A stretch of 64,000 nt of DNA from Symbiodinium natans. Lineage: Eukaryota > Sar > Dinophyceae > Suessiales > Symbiodiniaceae. The translations under genes and the position numbers were made by a program. The notes beneath the pieces were generated by a model. It had not been told where the DNA came from. It ran no database searches and saw nothing but the letters and a program-made list of their open reading frames with translations. Numbering within the stretch: position 1 is the first letter of the stretch; every line of letters begins with the position of its first letter. Positions 11,057 through 21,880 of the stretch are shown piece by piece. The stretch is taken from assembly GCA_905221605.1 (NCBI GenBank), contig CAJNDS010002498.1, positions 310,001 to 374,000 on the forward strand. Reading direction: 5' to 3'.

Positions 11057-11774
11057 CCTTGTTCATCTCGTTCAGAAATCAAGGAGTGAAAGGCTGCAGA
11101 GCAGATTCTTCGCAGGTGATCCGTTTCGATGACAAGGAATGAGAGAGAGCGCTTCTGGCACACGAACTGAGAGCGGGTGTTGCTGGATGCATCAAAGGTC
11201 GGATGGGCTCGGATTGGCTCCCCGGGCACCCTTTAGGTTCTCCATGGTTCTCCATGAGCTCAGGATTTTCTGAGAAGGCCCCTGCGTTGTGCTTGTCTAT
11301 GCGTGCCTTGCTGTTTTCACTGCTTGAAGTTGTACCTGACCCGGCATGTGCAGCCAAACCTATCCGACCAAAAAGACCTTGCCCACATTGGATTGGCAGA
11401 CGTGCGTCCAGTCGAGGGGAATCCGAGGTGAAGAGTTGCGCGAAGTTGTGGGCACCAACCTGCGCCCCTGAGGTCTCATTGGCTCAAAGAGTTTACTTCT
11501 ACTCATGCCATTCACGGTTCACCCATGCGTGCCTGCAATGTAGTCCTTCATATACAAGCAAGGCCCGGTGAACTTCTCTGAATTTCCGAAGACCCCGCCC
11601 GCTTGAAGCCGGGGCTGTGATCGGGATTTTGCTCGTTTTGGTTCGGGATTCGGGTTTTTTTTTTGGGTTTTTTAGGCCTTTGGCCGGCGAATCCCCCTCG
11701 CGAATCTCTCTGTCCGCCGAAGTGCTACCCGGTGTGTGGAAAGTGCTCTGACACTTACGTTTGTCTCTGGCAGA
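11057..11774. other. No supported gene
   Basis: Includes a T-rich run near 11650-11672. A minus-strand frame at 11020-11229 (HLRRICSAAFHSLISERDEQ) is antisense to the 3' flank of the preceding gene and lacks splice support. Confidence 0.35.
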
Positions 11775-12558
11775 TATGGTTTATGGCTGCTCTCGGTGCT
11801 TGTGGGCATCGCAGGCGCCAGGGCGAAGTTGATAGAGATCTCCAGCCATTCACTCGTGCATGTGAGCATCTGCAGGTGCAGCCAACATTCGACGCCAGAG
11901 TAGTGACACCCTCTGCGAGTACGCAGAACCAGAGCCGCTGCTTTCCTGCTCCAAGGTAGGGAGCAGCATGCAGAAATATGCAAAATCCAAATAGTACAAT
12001 TTGCAGGAGCAAAGGTCACGTTAATGTCGGTTCTGATCTTCAGGTTTGCATTGCTCGCCTCAGGTTGCTGCCAGGCAGCAGGAAGAAAGCTGGCGGCTTT
12101 GCTGCAGCAGTTTGCTTCGTTGCTTCGGAGCGATGCCTCGGTTTCTGGGTTTGGAAGGTTTATGAGCTTCACGTCGCATGCTTGGGAGTTGCGCAGCCTT
12201 CATGCTGGGAAAGAAAAATGTTAGAGCTCCTTGTTCGCAGGAATGTGAAGTTGGAGGAAGCGTGGAGCACCCTCTGCAAAGTATGAGGCCCAGGCTGCGG
12301 CTACGTCCCAGAGCTATTCATACGTCGGTCCCACGTTTGCAGAGTCTGCTCAGGATGAGAAAAATTTGCCTCTGATGCAAGTCTTCTTGGACCGACGCTT
12401 CAGAAAGAACTATGCCAGAGCACTTTGCCCGAGCTTTTGCACTATGTTCCGTCGGTAGTGCAGTCGTGTAGCCTCACGCCACCTCAGGTCTACAACTCGG
12501 AGGGATGGGCTGATACAGCTTGGGTCAACTACGTGGCAGTGCCTTCAAATGGCAAAGG
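11775..12558 (+). CDS. Candidate exon cluster, unknown gene
   Basis: Several exon-like blocks occur in order. They are about 11775-11875 (after TGGCAG; MAALGACGHRRRQGEVDRD), 11876-11957 (ends CCAAG|GTAGGG), 12042-12225 (AGRKLAALLQQFASLLRSDA), about 12241-12284 (NVKLEEAWSTLCK) and about 12360-12558 (TLQKELCQSTLPELLHYVPS, then VYNSEGWADTAWVNYVAVPS, ending at AAAG|GC). Near 12340-12400 a second frame (FAESAQDEKNLPLMQVFLD) is also protein-like. This could mean a frameshift, or that one reading is accidental. No family was recognised and joins were not phase-verified. Confidence 0.38.
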
Positions 12559-12609
12559 CGTACGAGAGAGTACATGCAGAGCCGCGGAGTGAACACGAAC
12601 ACACACTTT

Positions 12610-12626
12610 GGGGGGGGGGGGGGGGG
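12610..12626. repeat. Poly-G run
   Basis: Seventeen consecutive G residues. Another pure or interrupted G run lies at 44482-44517. Confidence 0.95.
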
Positions 12627-13086
12627 AGTTCCCTTGATTGGACTGACTGCTCACGAGCATGCCATGTCATGTCGTTGAACTCGTGTGAGCGAATTGTTGT
12701 GTACACAGCGTACGCGTAGACGTTTTCACTGGGTGAGAAAGTTCCTCTTGATTAGATCTCCAGAAAAAAGGTCAGGGGGATATGTGTTCCAGTACAGGAC
12801 GTAGGAGTTCGGGCCCTGCCAAAGCTCACAGATGACAGTAACTCGTGCGTCTTCCCCGATGTTCCCTGTGTTGCCAGTTCCCCGTGTTCTCTTGATTTGT
12901 TTTCGCTCTTCCAGTCTACTTCCAGTCTTCCACGTGGACGGTGCAACAATGAGGAGTAGCAAAAGTAGCGAGAGTTCCCCACAGCTTGTTCCAACCAGAC
13001 TCCGCATGTGGAGCCTTGCTCCATCTTGCTCTGTCTGGAGGTGTGTTTGGAAAGTTGACAGCTGCCCAGCTGCATTCCTCAGACCT

Positions 13087-13330
13087 CAGATGTTCGAATG
13101 CTTGGGGTTGCCAAGATCGTATGACGAGCATGCAGGAAAGGCTGGTGGACTCTGTGCACCGCTTTTCGCAGCACCCAATCGTTGTTGTGAACTTCGGCAC
13201 GAAGGCTTCCAGTGGGATTGGACCGATTTTTGACAAGCTATAGAGCTGCACAATGCAGGCGCCGGAGGAGCTGGATCCCGAGAAGTTTCCCCATCTTGTG
13301 CGGCTTGGCAAGCGCTTGCTAAGCCAGTGA
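13087..13330 (+). CDS. Candidate 3' end of an unknown gene
   Basis: The last exon (13259-13330) follows an AATGCAG acceptor and reads APEELDPEKFPHLVRLGKRL before a TGA at 13328. Upstream, about 13136-13240, a frame reads ERLVDSVHRFSQHPIVVVNF. A competing frame from 13090 reads FECLGLPRSYDEHAGKAGG, so the join is unresolved. The stop codon lies only six bases before the telomere-like tract. No family was recognised. Confidence 0.42.
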
Positions 13331-13336
13331 AGACAT

Positions 13337-13390
13337 CCTAAACCCTAAACCCTAAACCCTAAACCCTAAACCCTAAACCCTAAACCCTAA
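13337..13390. repeat. Interstitial telomere-like tract (CCCTAAA)n
   Basis: 54 bp of perfect CCCTAAA units (about 7.7 copies). This is the C-strand of the TTTAGGG repeat reported at dinoflagellate and plant chromosome ends. It is internal here. Confidence 0.95.
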
Positions 13391-13540
13391 GGCAGCCCAG
13401 CAAGGTGGTTTTCCTCTCTCGCATCCGAGGCTGCTGCATGCACGTGGCCTGAAGCCAATTCCCATATCATTCAACTTCAACAAGCTTCGAGCTGTTCTGC
13501 TGGCGCAGGTGCCGCCTCAGCAAAAGCAAGTGCTCTTTAC

Positions 13541-13601
13541 GTGCCTCTTCAGTCTTTCCAGTAGAGTCCTGTCCTTCTCGTTCAGGTCAAAGTCGGAGCT
13601 T
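13541..13601 (-). CDS. Candidate minus-strand internal exon
   Basis: Read on the minus strand, an acceptor (TCTAAAG) is followed by a 61-base exon coding SSDFDLNEKDRTLLERLKRH and a GTAAAG donor. The frame is strongly protein-like and both splice signals are good. However, no second exon of the same gene was secured on this strand, and neighbours on both sides read on the + strand. Confidence 0.4.
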
Positions 13602-13705
13602 CTTTAGACTCAGATGCTTGGGGAGAATACGTTTTGTTTTCATGGGTAGCAAGCATCTTCGCGTTGCAATGTAGCACTTTCATAGTCACGTGCCTATCAT
13701 TCCAG

Positions 13706-13813
13706 ATGGATTCCCTCTGCGAGCCAAGGACATGCTTATGGTTACAGCTCAAGCAGATCATCTCCTGAATCGGACTGCTGAGGAAATCACAGAGAAGTTT
13801 CCTCGATGCATTC
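13706..13813 (+). CDS. Candidate internal exon, unknown gene
   Basis: After ATTCCAG the frame reads GFPLRAKDMLMVTAQADHLL and then NRTAEEITEKFPRCI, ending at a GTGTGC donor inside a C/A-rich repeat. No family was recognised and no partner exon was found. Confidence 0.42.
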
Positions 13814-13899
13814 GTGTGCGCATGTATACTGACACATACAGCTGATGAGGTTTGCTTCTTAACACTCTGTGGCCTCTATGCCCATGCTGTAAAACAGTT

Positions 13900-13994
13900 C
13901 TCACGCGCCCACAAACACGCACGTGCACACGCCTCGCGCACTCGCGCACTCGCGCACTCGCGCACGCACGCACGGAAGCACGCACGCACGCATG

Positions 13995-14027
<33 letters not shown>

Positions 14028-14042
14028 GCGCGCGCGCGCGAG
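13900..14042. repeat. Alternating CG/CA simple repeat
   Basis: (GCAC)n, (CA)n and (CG)n runs form about 140 bp of nearly strict purine-pyrimidine alternation, the kind of DNA that can adopt Z-form. Confidence 0.9.
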
Positions 14043-14762
14043 CTGAAGAGTTCTTTTGGATGATGGTGATGTCCATGTGGTGATAACAGATCCCCATGCG
14101 GGGATCAAATACCCCAATGTGGGTTGGAATCTGAAGCCAAGACCAAGCAGCGGTTGTCATCACTGTGGCCCGTAGTGGTTCAAGTTGGGGCACGGGGCAG
14201 CTCTCCGCCATCATCGAAGTTCTACGGCGCTAATCTTGTTCAACCTGATGCTCAACCTGAGGGCCCGGGTACTTTGTGTCCGATGGGAGTATGGGAGTGC
14301 AAGTCGCTGCTTTGCCTGACGGCCGTCCATGATCCATGCTTTGGCAGCGAAGCTCTGGCCAGAGGCGAACCTTGTCTCCTGTATATCCTTCCAGTCCTTT
14401 GAAGGGAGGAAGATGGTGCACCGCAGGTACAGGCCCCCTTTGTGCAGCGCAGGGGTTCCTACACACAAGCACCCGTTCACGCACGTACACACATACAGTC
14501 CAGACTATAGCCGCTCGGAGTAAAGAACGTCTCTTGTTTCAAAGTCAGCTCTCAACGTGCTCATCTGAGGCTTGCTGCAGATTCGATCTCTAAGCTAGCA
14601 CGATTGAGGAAGAAGGAACAAGGAAAATGACAAGGCAACAAATGAAGGAATAGTCACGACAAGATGCCAAGAAACGGGCCAGGGTGCTTGAGAAGCAAGA
14701 CAAGTCCTTCACCCATGTCCCTGTCCTTGGATTTCTGGGGCTTGGTGACCGATGCGAAGCAA

Positions 14763-15160
14763 ACAAGCGTAGGCACATGGGGGCGCACGCGTGCGTGCCC
14801 TCATGCGCACGTGCCTGGCGAATGCACGCACGGGCATGCACAGCGTGCGTCCGTGCACGTTCTCTGTGTGTGTGTGTGTGCGCACACAAGCAGGCATGCT
14901 CATGCATGCAACCCTGCATTCCGTGCGTGCAACCACGCGTACCTGCATGCATACATGCGGAAAGACGTCCGCGCATGCATTCTTGGACACTTGCATCCAT
15001 GCATGCCCTATACGTACACGGCTGCATACGTAGATGCATGCATGCATACATGCATGGACCTGGGCGTAGAAGCAAACATAGGCGCATGCACATGCTCACA
15101 CATATCTCAACGCACAAATGCATGCCCCGCACGCACATGTACATCCATTTACGTGCTCAT
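14763..15160. repeat. Degenerate GCATGC/ACGCAC-rich repeat
   Basis: About 400 bp rich in ATGC, GTGC, CATG and GTGTGT words, mostly alternating purine and pyrimidine. Long Cys/His/Met-rich frames on both strands arise from it and are not counted as genes. Confidence 0.8.
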
Positions 15161-15195
15161 TGCACACCTCCCGCAGCAACTTTCCGAACCTTTTT

Positions 15196-15791
15196 TCTGA
15201 GGTATCCATTTCCCATGATGCCAACTCATTTTCTTGACCGTGATGTCCGTGACAGCGACACTGCCAAGAGGTTGCACGAGGTGCAGTGCTCTGTGCACAA
15301 GGGCCGTTCTAGATGCTGGGTGTCGGATGCGACTCAAAGTAACTTGATGCGGTGCCCCGGCCACGTGACCCGAAGTTTCCAGGGCAACTTCCTCAGCTTT
15401 TCTTGCAAAGATTGTCCAACGCCGACAATGCGCTGGGGACAGGCCGGCGGCCTGCGCCATGACATGCTGCCATCCAACAAGGGCACCGTGACACCCTCTG
15501 TTACACTCAGTTGCGCCAACTGTGGAGGCGCAACCGACGTGGACTTACTGGTCGCTGCCCTTCCTGAGCCGCTGGCTGTCTGCAAAGGTTGCAGGAGAGG
15601 TTTTTTTTGTGAAGACTTTGTGTGTGTAATTGTGTATCTTCTGTGCACGTTGCCCTCAAAATATCGGCTCTCCGCCAGGACGCAAGGAGCAGGGAGTGCC
15701 AACGGCAGGCATCGCCGAAGATGAGGATCTGCTCAACGTGGCTCTTTGGATGCCCAGCCGCAACTGGATCCAGATCCACATTGCAGCATAG
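15196..15791 (+). CDS. Unknown protein with paired-cysteine motifs (3' part)
   Basis: Exon 15196-15587 begins near a CTGAG acceptor or at the ATG pair at 15216 and ends AAAG|GTTGCA in phase 1. The last exon (15679-15791) follows CGCCAG, joins in phase 1 and reads GRKEQGVPTAGIAEDEDLLN, then VALWMPSRNWIQIHIAA and TAG. The first exon carries CKDC and CANC pairs about 45 residues apart. These resemble a zinc-binding pair, but the spacing matches no family I can name. The 5' end is hidden by the repeat at 14763-15160. The convincing phase match makes the gene likely real. Confidence 0.55.
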
Positions 15792-16228
15792 CAGATAGTC
15801 CCAGCCTTCTGTGTGTTTCAAAGGCAGGAGGGTGCCACAAAGGCCTGGTGTACCTCGGCTCAAATCATGGAGGGTTCCCTGGAGGGTTCTGCTCGGATGG
15901 AGCAGTGACAGAGCGATCACAGAGTGGGACTGAGGCGCCTTCCAGACAGGCGCAGTTTTGCAAAAACGCTGCACCTCGAGTAACCTCTTGGCAGTGTGCG
16001 ACGTTGCTACGGTTTTTTCGCTGAAGCACTTCCTACTTCAAGAAGTGATACTGTAGATCTAGTCCGGTGCTTTTTGAGAGATCTTGTGTACACGGCGCTG
16101 AGTCTGCACAAGCCTATCTAGTTGCGCCACGAAACGACAACTGGGGTCGGCGCACCCTCCGGTTGTGTAAGCAGGGGCGGAAAGAAAGAACAAGGCCTTA
16201 GTTGAGCAGCTAGGCTCCGGCCAGCGTT
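15792..16228. other. No supported gene
   Basis: Intergenic or intronic stretch; nothing coding recognised. Confidence 0.4.
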
Positions 16229-16853
16229 TTGCCGAAGGGACGGAGTCAAGGAATCCCAGCGGCGCACCCATACCGCTCGCATCGCTCGCATGCGCTCGCT
16301 GGGCTTGCGTTCCACGACCTGAGCTGCCAGGAGCTGAAAAAACTTGAGAGGCGAGTTCTGGCAGAGGTGCGTGGACGCAGCGACTTCACCAAATGGCCTG
16401 CTGAGCTGGCGAAGAGTCAAGCCCTTGGGCGAGGGCGCCTGCGACGTCAAGAGCTTGTACCTGCACCTGAACCCCGGCCAGATCTGGCGTTGCGGCGACG
16501 GCCTTCGCTTGCTCCACAAGCGACCGGCTGCGACAACTCCATGCATACGTGACCGGTATCCCAATGCCGCGTCCCCGATTTTGCGTTTTGCGTGGGACCA
16601 AGTGGGTCCCAAAGTAGTATGTGAGGAAGTTCAGGTGCAGCTAGCCAAATTTTGCACGAAGTCCTCGACGGCGAAGCAAGCCGCGAGGATCCGTTGAGAA
16701 GTGTGCCACACATGGCTCGTGAGCCTGGAAGGAAAGCGTAACGGCATAACAAATCGACCCTCCCCTGTTCTCAAACTTTCCGTGCAGGCGCAGTTCAGTG
16801 ATGAAATTGATGAAATTGATGAAATCTCAGATGGCCGCCTGAAAAAGTACTGA
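16229..16853 (+). CDS. Candidate spliced gene with DEI-repeat tail
   Basis: The first block, open from 16229 to about 16550, contains CQELKKLERRVLAEVRG and FTKWPAELAKSQALGRGRL. A second at about 16639-16738 follows GTGCAG and reads ASQILHEVLDGEASREDPLR. The terminal exon (16788-16853) follows CGTGCAG and reads AQFSDEIDEIDEISDGRLKK, then Tyr and TGA. The 9-base unit GATGAAATT is repeated three times inside it. The order, strand and spacing fit one gene, but the joins were not all phase-matched, and a competing frame exists across 16344-16697. No family was recognised. Confidence 0.45.
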
Positions 16854-16935
16854 AGCACTTAGCAGTATCTTAAACTTCTCACAGCTTTTGAAAACGCACA
16901 AGCTGCCACAACTTCAACGAGCGCGATCTGTTCAG

Positions 16936-17135
16936 GCGGAATCAACTTCTTGTGGGAGAACGTGGATCCCCAGCATCCTCCTGGGCCATATCCATACTAC
17001 GAGGACTCTCGGTACTTCCCGAAAGGCACCGGGCAGACTTGTCACATCGACAAAGCCCTAAAGTACCTGGCGGATCCGAAAAGAAGGGCAAAGCCTGACC
17101 CAAATCCCTTCTTTCATGATATGTTGCTTGGCTCT
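16936..17135 (+). CDS. Candidate exon, unknown protein
   Basis: After GTTCAG the frame reads INFLWENVDPQHPPGPYPYY, then EDSRYFPKGTGQTCHIDKAL and KYLADPKRRAKPDPNPFFHD, ending near a CTCT|GTGCAG donor. It is rich in Pro, Tyr and Asp and clearly protein-like. Downstream frames (LRKFFSNFEEIHKAGIITCD near 17215-17275; AFQAQEAFITSAMDVWHDVA near 17420-17480, with stop about 17495) may belong to the same gene. I do not recognise it. Confidence 0.42.
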
Positions 17136-18052
17136 GTGCAGTGTGCCCAAGCCAGTGCGCGTTTCTGGTTTGTAGCCATGCTCCTGTGCATGTCTCGGGC
17201 CCGTCTGATCTGAGGAAGTTCTTCTCAAATTTCGAAGAAATACACAAGGCTGGGATTATCACATGCGACTTCTGCGAGACATGTTGTGGTGCTGCAGGAC
17301 TATCCCGACTTGAAATGCACATTGTAGACAGAGATCATCTTCGGCGAAGTCAAAATGACCAAGTGGGCTTTTTCTGCCAGCTGCTCCCGAGTGTTGCCTG
17401 CGATGACACTTGGGATTTCCGCTGCTGCCTTTCAAGCTCAAGAAGCCTTCATAACATCAGCCATGGATGTCTGGCATGACGTAGCTGAGCCGTCGTAATG
17501 CAAGAAAAGAAAGCATCATCGAGAGATACCACCGCACTTTCGAATGGCCAATGTGGATACCGGAGTCACTAGGTTCACCAGACTTACCATAGCAGGGCCG
17601 GAATCGCTTATGGCGGGGCTGTGGCATGCGATGCCTAAGGACCACAAGGCGTCGCATTCGACTCATTCAGCTGCAGATTTATCAAGTTGATGCGGCTTAC
17701 TCCTTGATACTCTTCGCATTTGCATGCCTGCGCCGTTCTATCACTGCAAAATGTGTCCCGGACAGGCTTGCAATCTGTGGTAGCGCAAGCAGGTGAGAGC
17801 CTTGAATTGCACGGCTGAATGACTTCATCGTGTTCAGAGTTGCAACATGTCGCAGCAACGTTGCTAACAGTTTCGCGACCCGCGCGTCGCCATGCCGGCA
17901 ATGACGGTGCTTTGCATCATTTGGCTAAAGGCAGAGATGACTCGAAACACAGCCTTGGTGCCGTTGGAAGCCTCCAGCACAAGGCAATGTTACGATTTCT
18001 CCACATTGAGCAGATCCAACGCTCACTTGCGAGAGGCTTGACCTTCAAGTAG

Positions 18053-19356
18053 GTGGCGTCGACAAGAACGGATGGTACTCCAAGAATGGAGCACTTGCTC
18101 GAAAATCACAGGACGTCAAGGGATGCAGAGCACTTCTTGAATGTCGATCGGTTTGTTTGTTTCGTGGCTGTGAGGAAGAAGACTCCGAGGCAACGGCGTC
18201 CTGCAAGGCAATTGGCAAGGGGGGAACGTGATTCGACGCCTTCTGATCCCAAGATCTTTGGGCAAGTGCGTGTTTTGAAAAGGCTCGAGTCGAGTGATTT
18301 CGAGTGAAGAGAGGTCAAAAAAGCTGAGCCAGAAGTTGTTTAGCTTCTGTCAGGCATCAGCGACTCAAAAAGCTTTCCTCGACCATGCAGCAGTCTTATT
18401 ATAAGTATGTGCTAACGAAATAAGGTACGAACTTGTTGCTAGCCAAGGTTGAAGCTGGCCGCCTGGATCGTGTGGAGGCAAGGCCGATGTAGGTAGTATG
18501 CGTACATCAGCACTGGGAAAGGGATCCAAAAGGTGTGATCACTTTGTGGTACAATTGTTGTGCTCAGGACATGCTGGAGTTTCATTCCGACAAAATCGTC
18601 AGACTCTCTGCTTGGACTGACCTTTGATACAAGTATGCTCTTTGGCTGCTTCTTCTTAGCAGGCTATAGTTCAGTGCTCTTTGGCAAGGATGTGAACTTC
18701 CAGGATCCTGTGCATGGCCGAACTCCCCTCATGCCTGGGACTAAATTGAGGGCACGTCTGCGACACAGCTCGGGCTAGCAAGCTTCTGAGCCAGAAGCCC
18801 TTCCCGAATGAAGTCTTGATTCCACAAAGTTCTGATTGTGTATGGGAATGTCGACAAGAACCATGGTGTTATAAACCAGGGCGTGCTGCTTTCAGCAACC
18901 TGTGGTTTTGCACTTGCATGTCTTCCACCAGGCTGGCTGCCCTGGCTGGAAACCTCGACCTTGTGGAGGTTTTACTTGAGGCCAGTCAGAAGCATAAGGC
19001 AAATACAATGAAGTGGCAGGCAGGGACAGGCTAAACTACAGCTCAGAAGCATGTTTTGATGTGCCAGGCGCGTGCCGATCCGCATATTCGAGAAAGAACA
19101 GAGCCTGTTCCTGGGTTCCGGTACAGACGCACCCGTGACTGCGCACACTGGCGCGGTGGAGCAGAAATCAGCTCCCGTAAGGATGTGCTACACCCCGCTA
19201 GAGGCCGCGCAGGTGATCATGGAGGCAGAGACGGCAAGAAGTACACGTAGTGCAGTGCAAGTCGTTTGAGAGGCTATCTACTTTAAATACTCATGCATGT
19301 GACCACTCGTCGTCTGCTGCTAGGATGAGGATGGTGACTTCGAGGAGCTCGTGTGA
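18053..19356 (+). CDS. Ankyrin-repeat protein, small exons
   Basis: Ankyrin repeats mediate protein-protein binding. Short exons carry recognisable pieces. 18053-18150 reads GVDKNGWYSKNGALARKSQD, with GCRALLE. About 18675-18737 reads KDVNFQDPVHGRTPLM, matching the DVN...GRTPLM core. 18932-18980 reads LAALAGNLDLVEVLLE, the helix pair. The exon from 19068 reads ARADPHIRE, the loop of the next repeat. The 18980/19068 join is GAG|GC...CAG|G and in phase. A later block holds YTPLEAAQVIMEAETARS. The last exon (19324-19356) after GCTAG reads DEDGDFEELV and stops with TGA. Internal edges are partly unresolved, and further repeats may lie upstream. Confidence 0.62.
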
Positions 19357-21052
19357 ACACCCAGAGTGCAGGAGATGAGATGCGATGAGCTCCAATTCAT
19401 GTGATCGCCTTGCCGAGATATCCCATGCACACACAGGTCCAGCTGCTCGCAAAGGCATCGGGTTACGACCACCTACCGCGCATCCCTAAGAAATGCCTAC
19501 ATACCTCGTTTCTGGTGGCGTTCGGTCAACAGTACGTTCGGTCACAGATATCAGAGCCTGAACATCAAAGCTGTGTCATGTCACAGGCCAGGCCTCCTGT
19601 CAGAGCAGCGCGCTAAGGCCCAGGCGAAGCGACCCGGGTTACGACTTCCGCCGCTGAGATTCGCCTGTGCCCTTGCCGTCTGTCTGCAAGGGTCAGGTCA
19701 GGTCTTCAGCTCGCCACCAACGATCCCCACGGCAACCGAAGGAAGGCAAGCGCGTGTATTAGACCTGCACGCAGCAGACACGCACTCGCCGGATAGAGCT
19801 GGTCAAGCTGCGGAAGACATGCACTCTGCTGTGCTCTACTCAAGAAGCGGAAAAGAGACAGTGTCTTTCTTGCGCGTGCCTGCCGCATGAAGTTGAATCT
19901 GATCGGTGTTCAGCTGCTTGTGACTCGTGGCTTCGTTGCTCCGGTATGAGTGCACACAGCTCAAGAGTTTTTTCAGCACGCCAGAACCCAGCAAGCCTGG
20001 AGTTCTTCCGGGAAGACAAATATTGTGCAGCAAGCCCAGCACCTCATGAACCCTCGGCCCTCGGTCAGATTCTAGTCTGTCCCCTGGAGTTCTCGATGAT
20101 GTGCTTTGCTCGACCCACCGTGCAGTCTTGGACGCGGAGTGTGTGGCATACTCAGTGCCCTGATCAGAACAGTGTGTGTGCCATGGCTGTTTGACGTTGC
20201 CATCTTTGCAGAGTCACATTGCCGAGGTCGTGCATTCGCAGATGATGTGGCCCCAGATTCTGAGAGAACACAAGAATGTCGTAGACACATAAGTTGCCTT
20301 CTGATACCCCTCGTAGAAGTCGTGCGTCCAAGCCAGTTCATAGACAGTCCTCAACTTGAAATGATCCAGATCGCCTGTAGCCAGTTTCTACTGGAAGGTT
20401 TTTGACGTAGTACTTTCTACCTAGTATCACCTTAAGCCTGCTGTTGGACCTGCTGCATCATCCTGCAAGGATTTGCAAGGGGCTGCTTTATGTGCTCCTT
20501 GCAAAAGAAAGAAATTCATGGGAATAGTTGCACACTGCACGCCCGTTTCACGGAGGAAGGCCCAGAGGTTCTGAAGACAGACCCATCATGATATACGACA
20601 CACCTGCAATGGCACTCCGCCCAGCTCTTCTGACAAGCGACCCCGGTGCCTAGAGGCTTAGGCCTTCACAAAATTACCGCTGGTGCCACTTGTACTTGAG
20701 CAGACAGTCCGCCCAGCTTCGAGGTCTTTGCTCGGTGGCAAATCGCCAGCCCTGGGACATGAACCATCATGGTCACGCAGGCCTGGTCAAGCCGATGCTC
20801 AGTGAAGGATGGCTTTGCAGAAGTTGAGGATAGGACGCCATAGTATAAGTAAGCATTGCTTTGTTCATGGCGTGCGGCTAGCAATCTTTGCATGACCTTT
20901 CAACTGATCGCGCCACCTCTATGAACCTCTGACAGCCACAAACGTGCAAATCAGGTTTGCTGCCTGCCGGGTCCGACAGACACCTCCACAGCTGCTTAGG
21001 CGCCCATCTTGGCTAACATCTTGTATCCGATGCTTTCTGTTGATCCTTCAAC
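19357..21052. other. Gene-poor stretch with weak exon candidates
   Basis: Weak candidates are about 19430-19500 (QVQLLAKASGYDHLPRIPKK), 19990-20192 (SLEFFREDKYCAASPAPHEP, stop at 20192) and 20450-20560 (ASSCKDLQGAALCAPCKRKK). None has a confirmed partner. Confidence 0.3.
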
Positions 21053-21252
21053 AATGTGTTTGCAAATGGGGGGGCCTGTTCCCCTACCCCCCCCTAACCG
21101 CCCCGATTTTTTCCGTTGAAGCCGTGCAAGCTTGCCTTCTGCGACCTTTACACATAGGATTCCTGTCTAAACTGCCCCGATGTGCTTGCAAATGGGGCGG
21201 GGTGGCTGCGCCCGCCTCCAACCCCCCCGCTTTCTTTTGAAGCCGTGCAAGC
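21053..21252. repeat. Two imperfect ~125-bp direct repeats
   Basis: Both units contain TG(T/C)TTGCAAATGGGG, a C-rich stretch and TTGAAGCCGTGCAAGCT. The second copy begins near 21180. Confidence 0.8.
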
Positions 21253-21750
21253 TGCAAGCTTACCTGATAGGGATAAGGGAGATCATGCCATGAAAAGGGC
21301 TTGCGTTGAAAACATGCGAGTCCTTTCTCAAAGCGCTAAGAATATTGTGATTGTTAGGATTTGAAGCACTGTCGAGTTGGCTGACGTCTAGTTTCTTGCA
21401 TTCTTAAACACTTACAGTACTCGAAACGCTGCAACCTCCAACTGTAGCCCTCACGTCCTGTAATTTATGACACGTGCAACCTGTGCACAGCCAAGTACCG
21501 CCAATAACACTGCAATGGCCAGGATGTGGACCACTTTCAAGCTAGTTCACGTAAAAAGGGACTGTGATTTGCACTTCTTAACTACCCAAGAGCTGGAAAT
21601 GCAGAAAAGCATCGCAATTCGCAGTATGTAAAGCCCGTGAACAGAGAGCCTAAGAAAAGAGCAAATGCGCCAGGAGCATTCGGTGGTTTACATTGCTCAT
21701 TGCTCGTATTTAGTCGAATTCGTGCTAACATGCTTCAATATGACCGTTTC

Positions 21751-21802
21751 TGCAGTTTTAGATAGAAGGCAACCAATGCAGTTTTAGATAGAAGGCAACC
21801 AA
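21751..21802. repeat. 26-bp perfect tandem duplication
   Basis: TGCAGTTTTAGATAGAAGGC plus AACCAA occurs twice head to tail, just upstream of the long frame that follows. Confidence 0.95.
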
Positions 21803-21880
21803 CCCATGAACAACGGCCAATGGATGCCAGTGGCCAATTAGTGAGCTTTCTGCAGTATTTGGCTCAGCACCTACTCGTAG

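Noticed and set aside
14590-15144. Long Cys/His/Met-rich frames on both strands, one starting at 14684 and running on to 15724
   Set aside because: Before 15.19 kb they only follow the GCATGC-type repeat. The real coding part is the exon ending at 15587.
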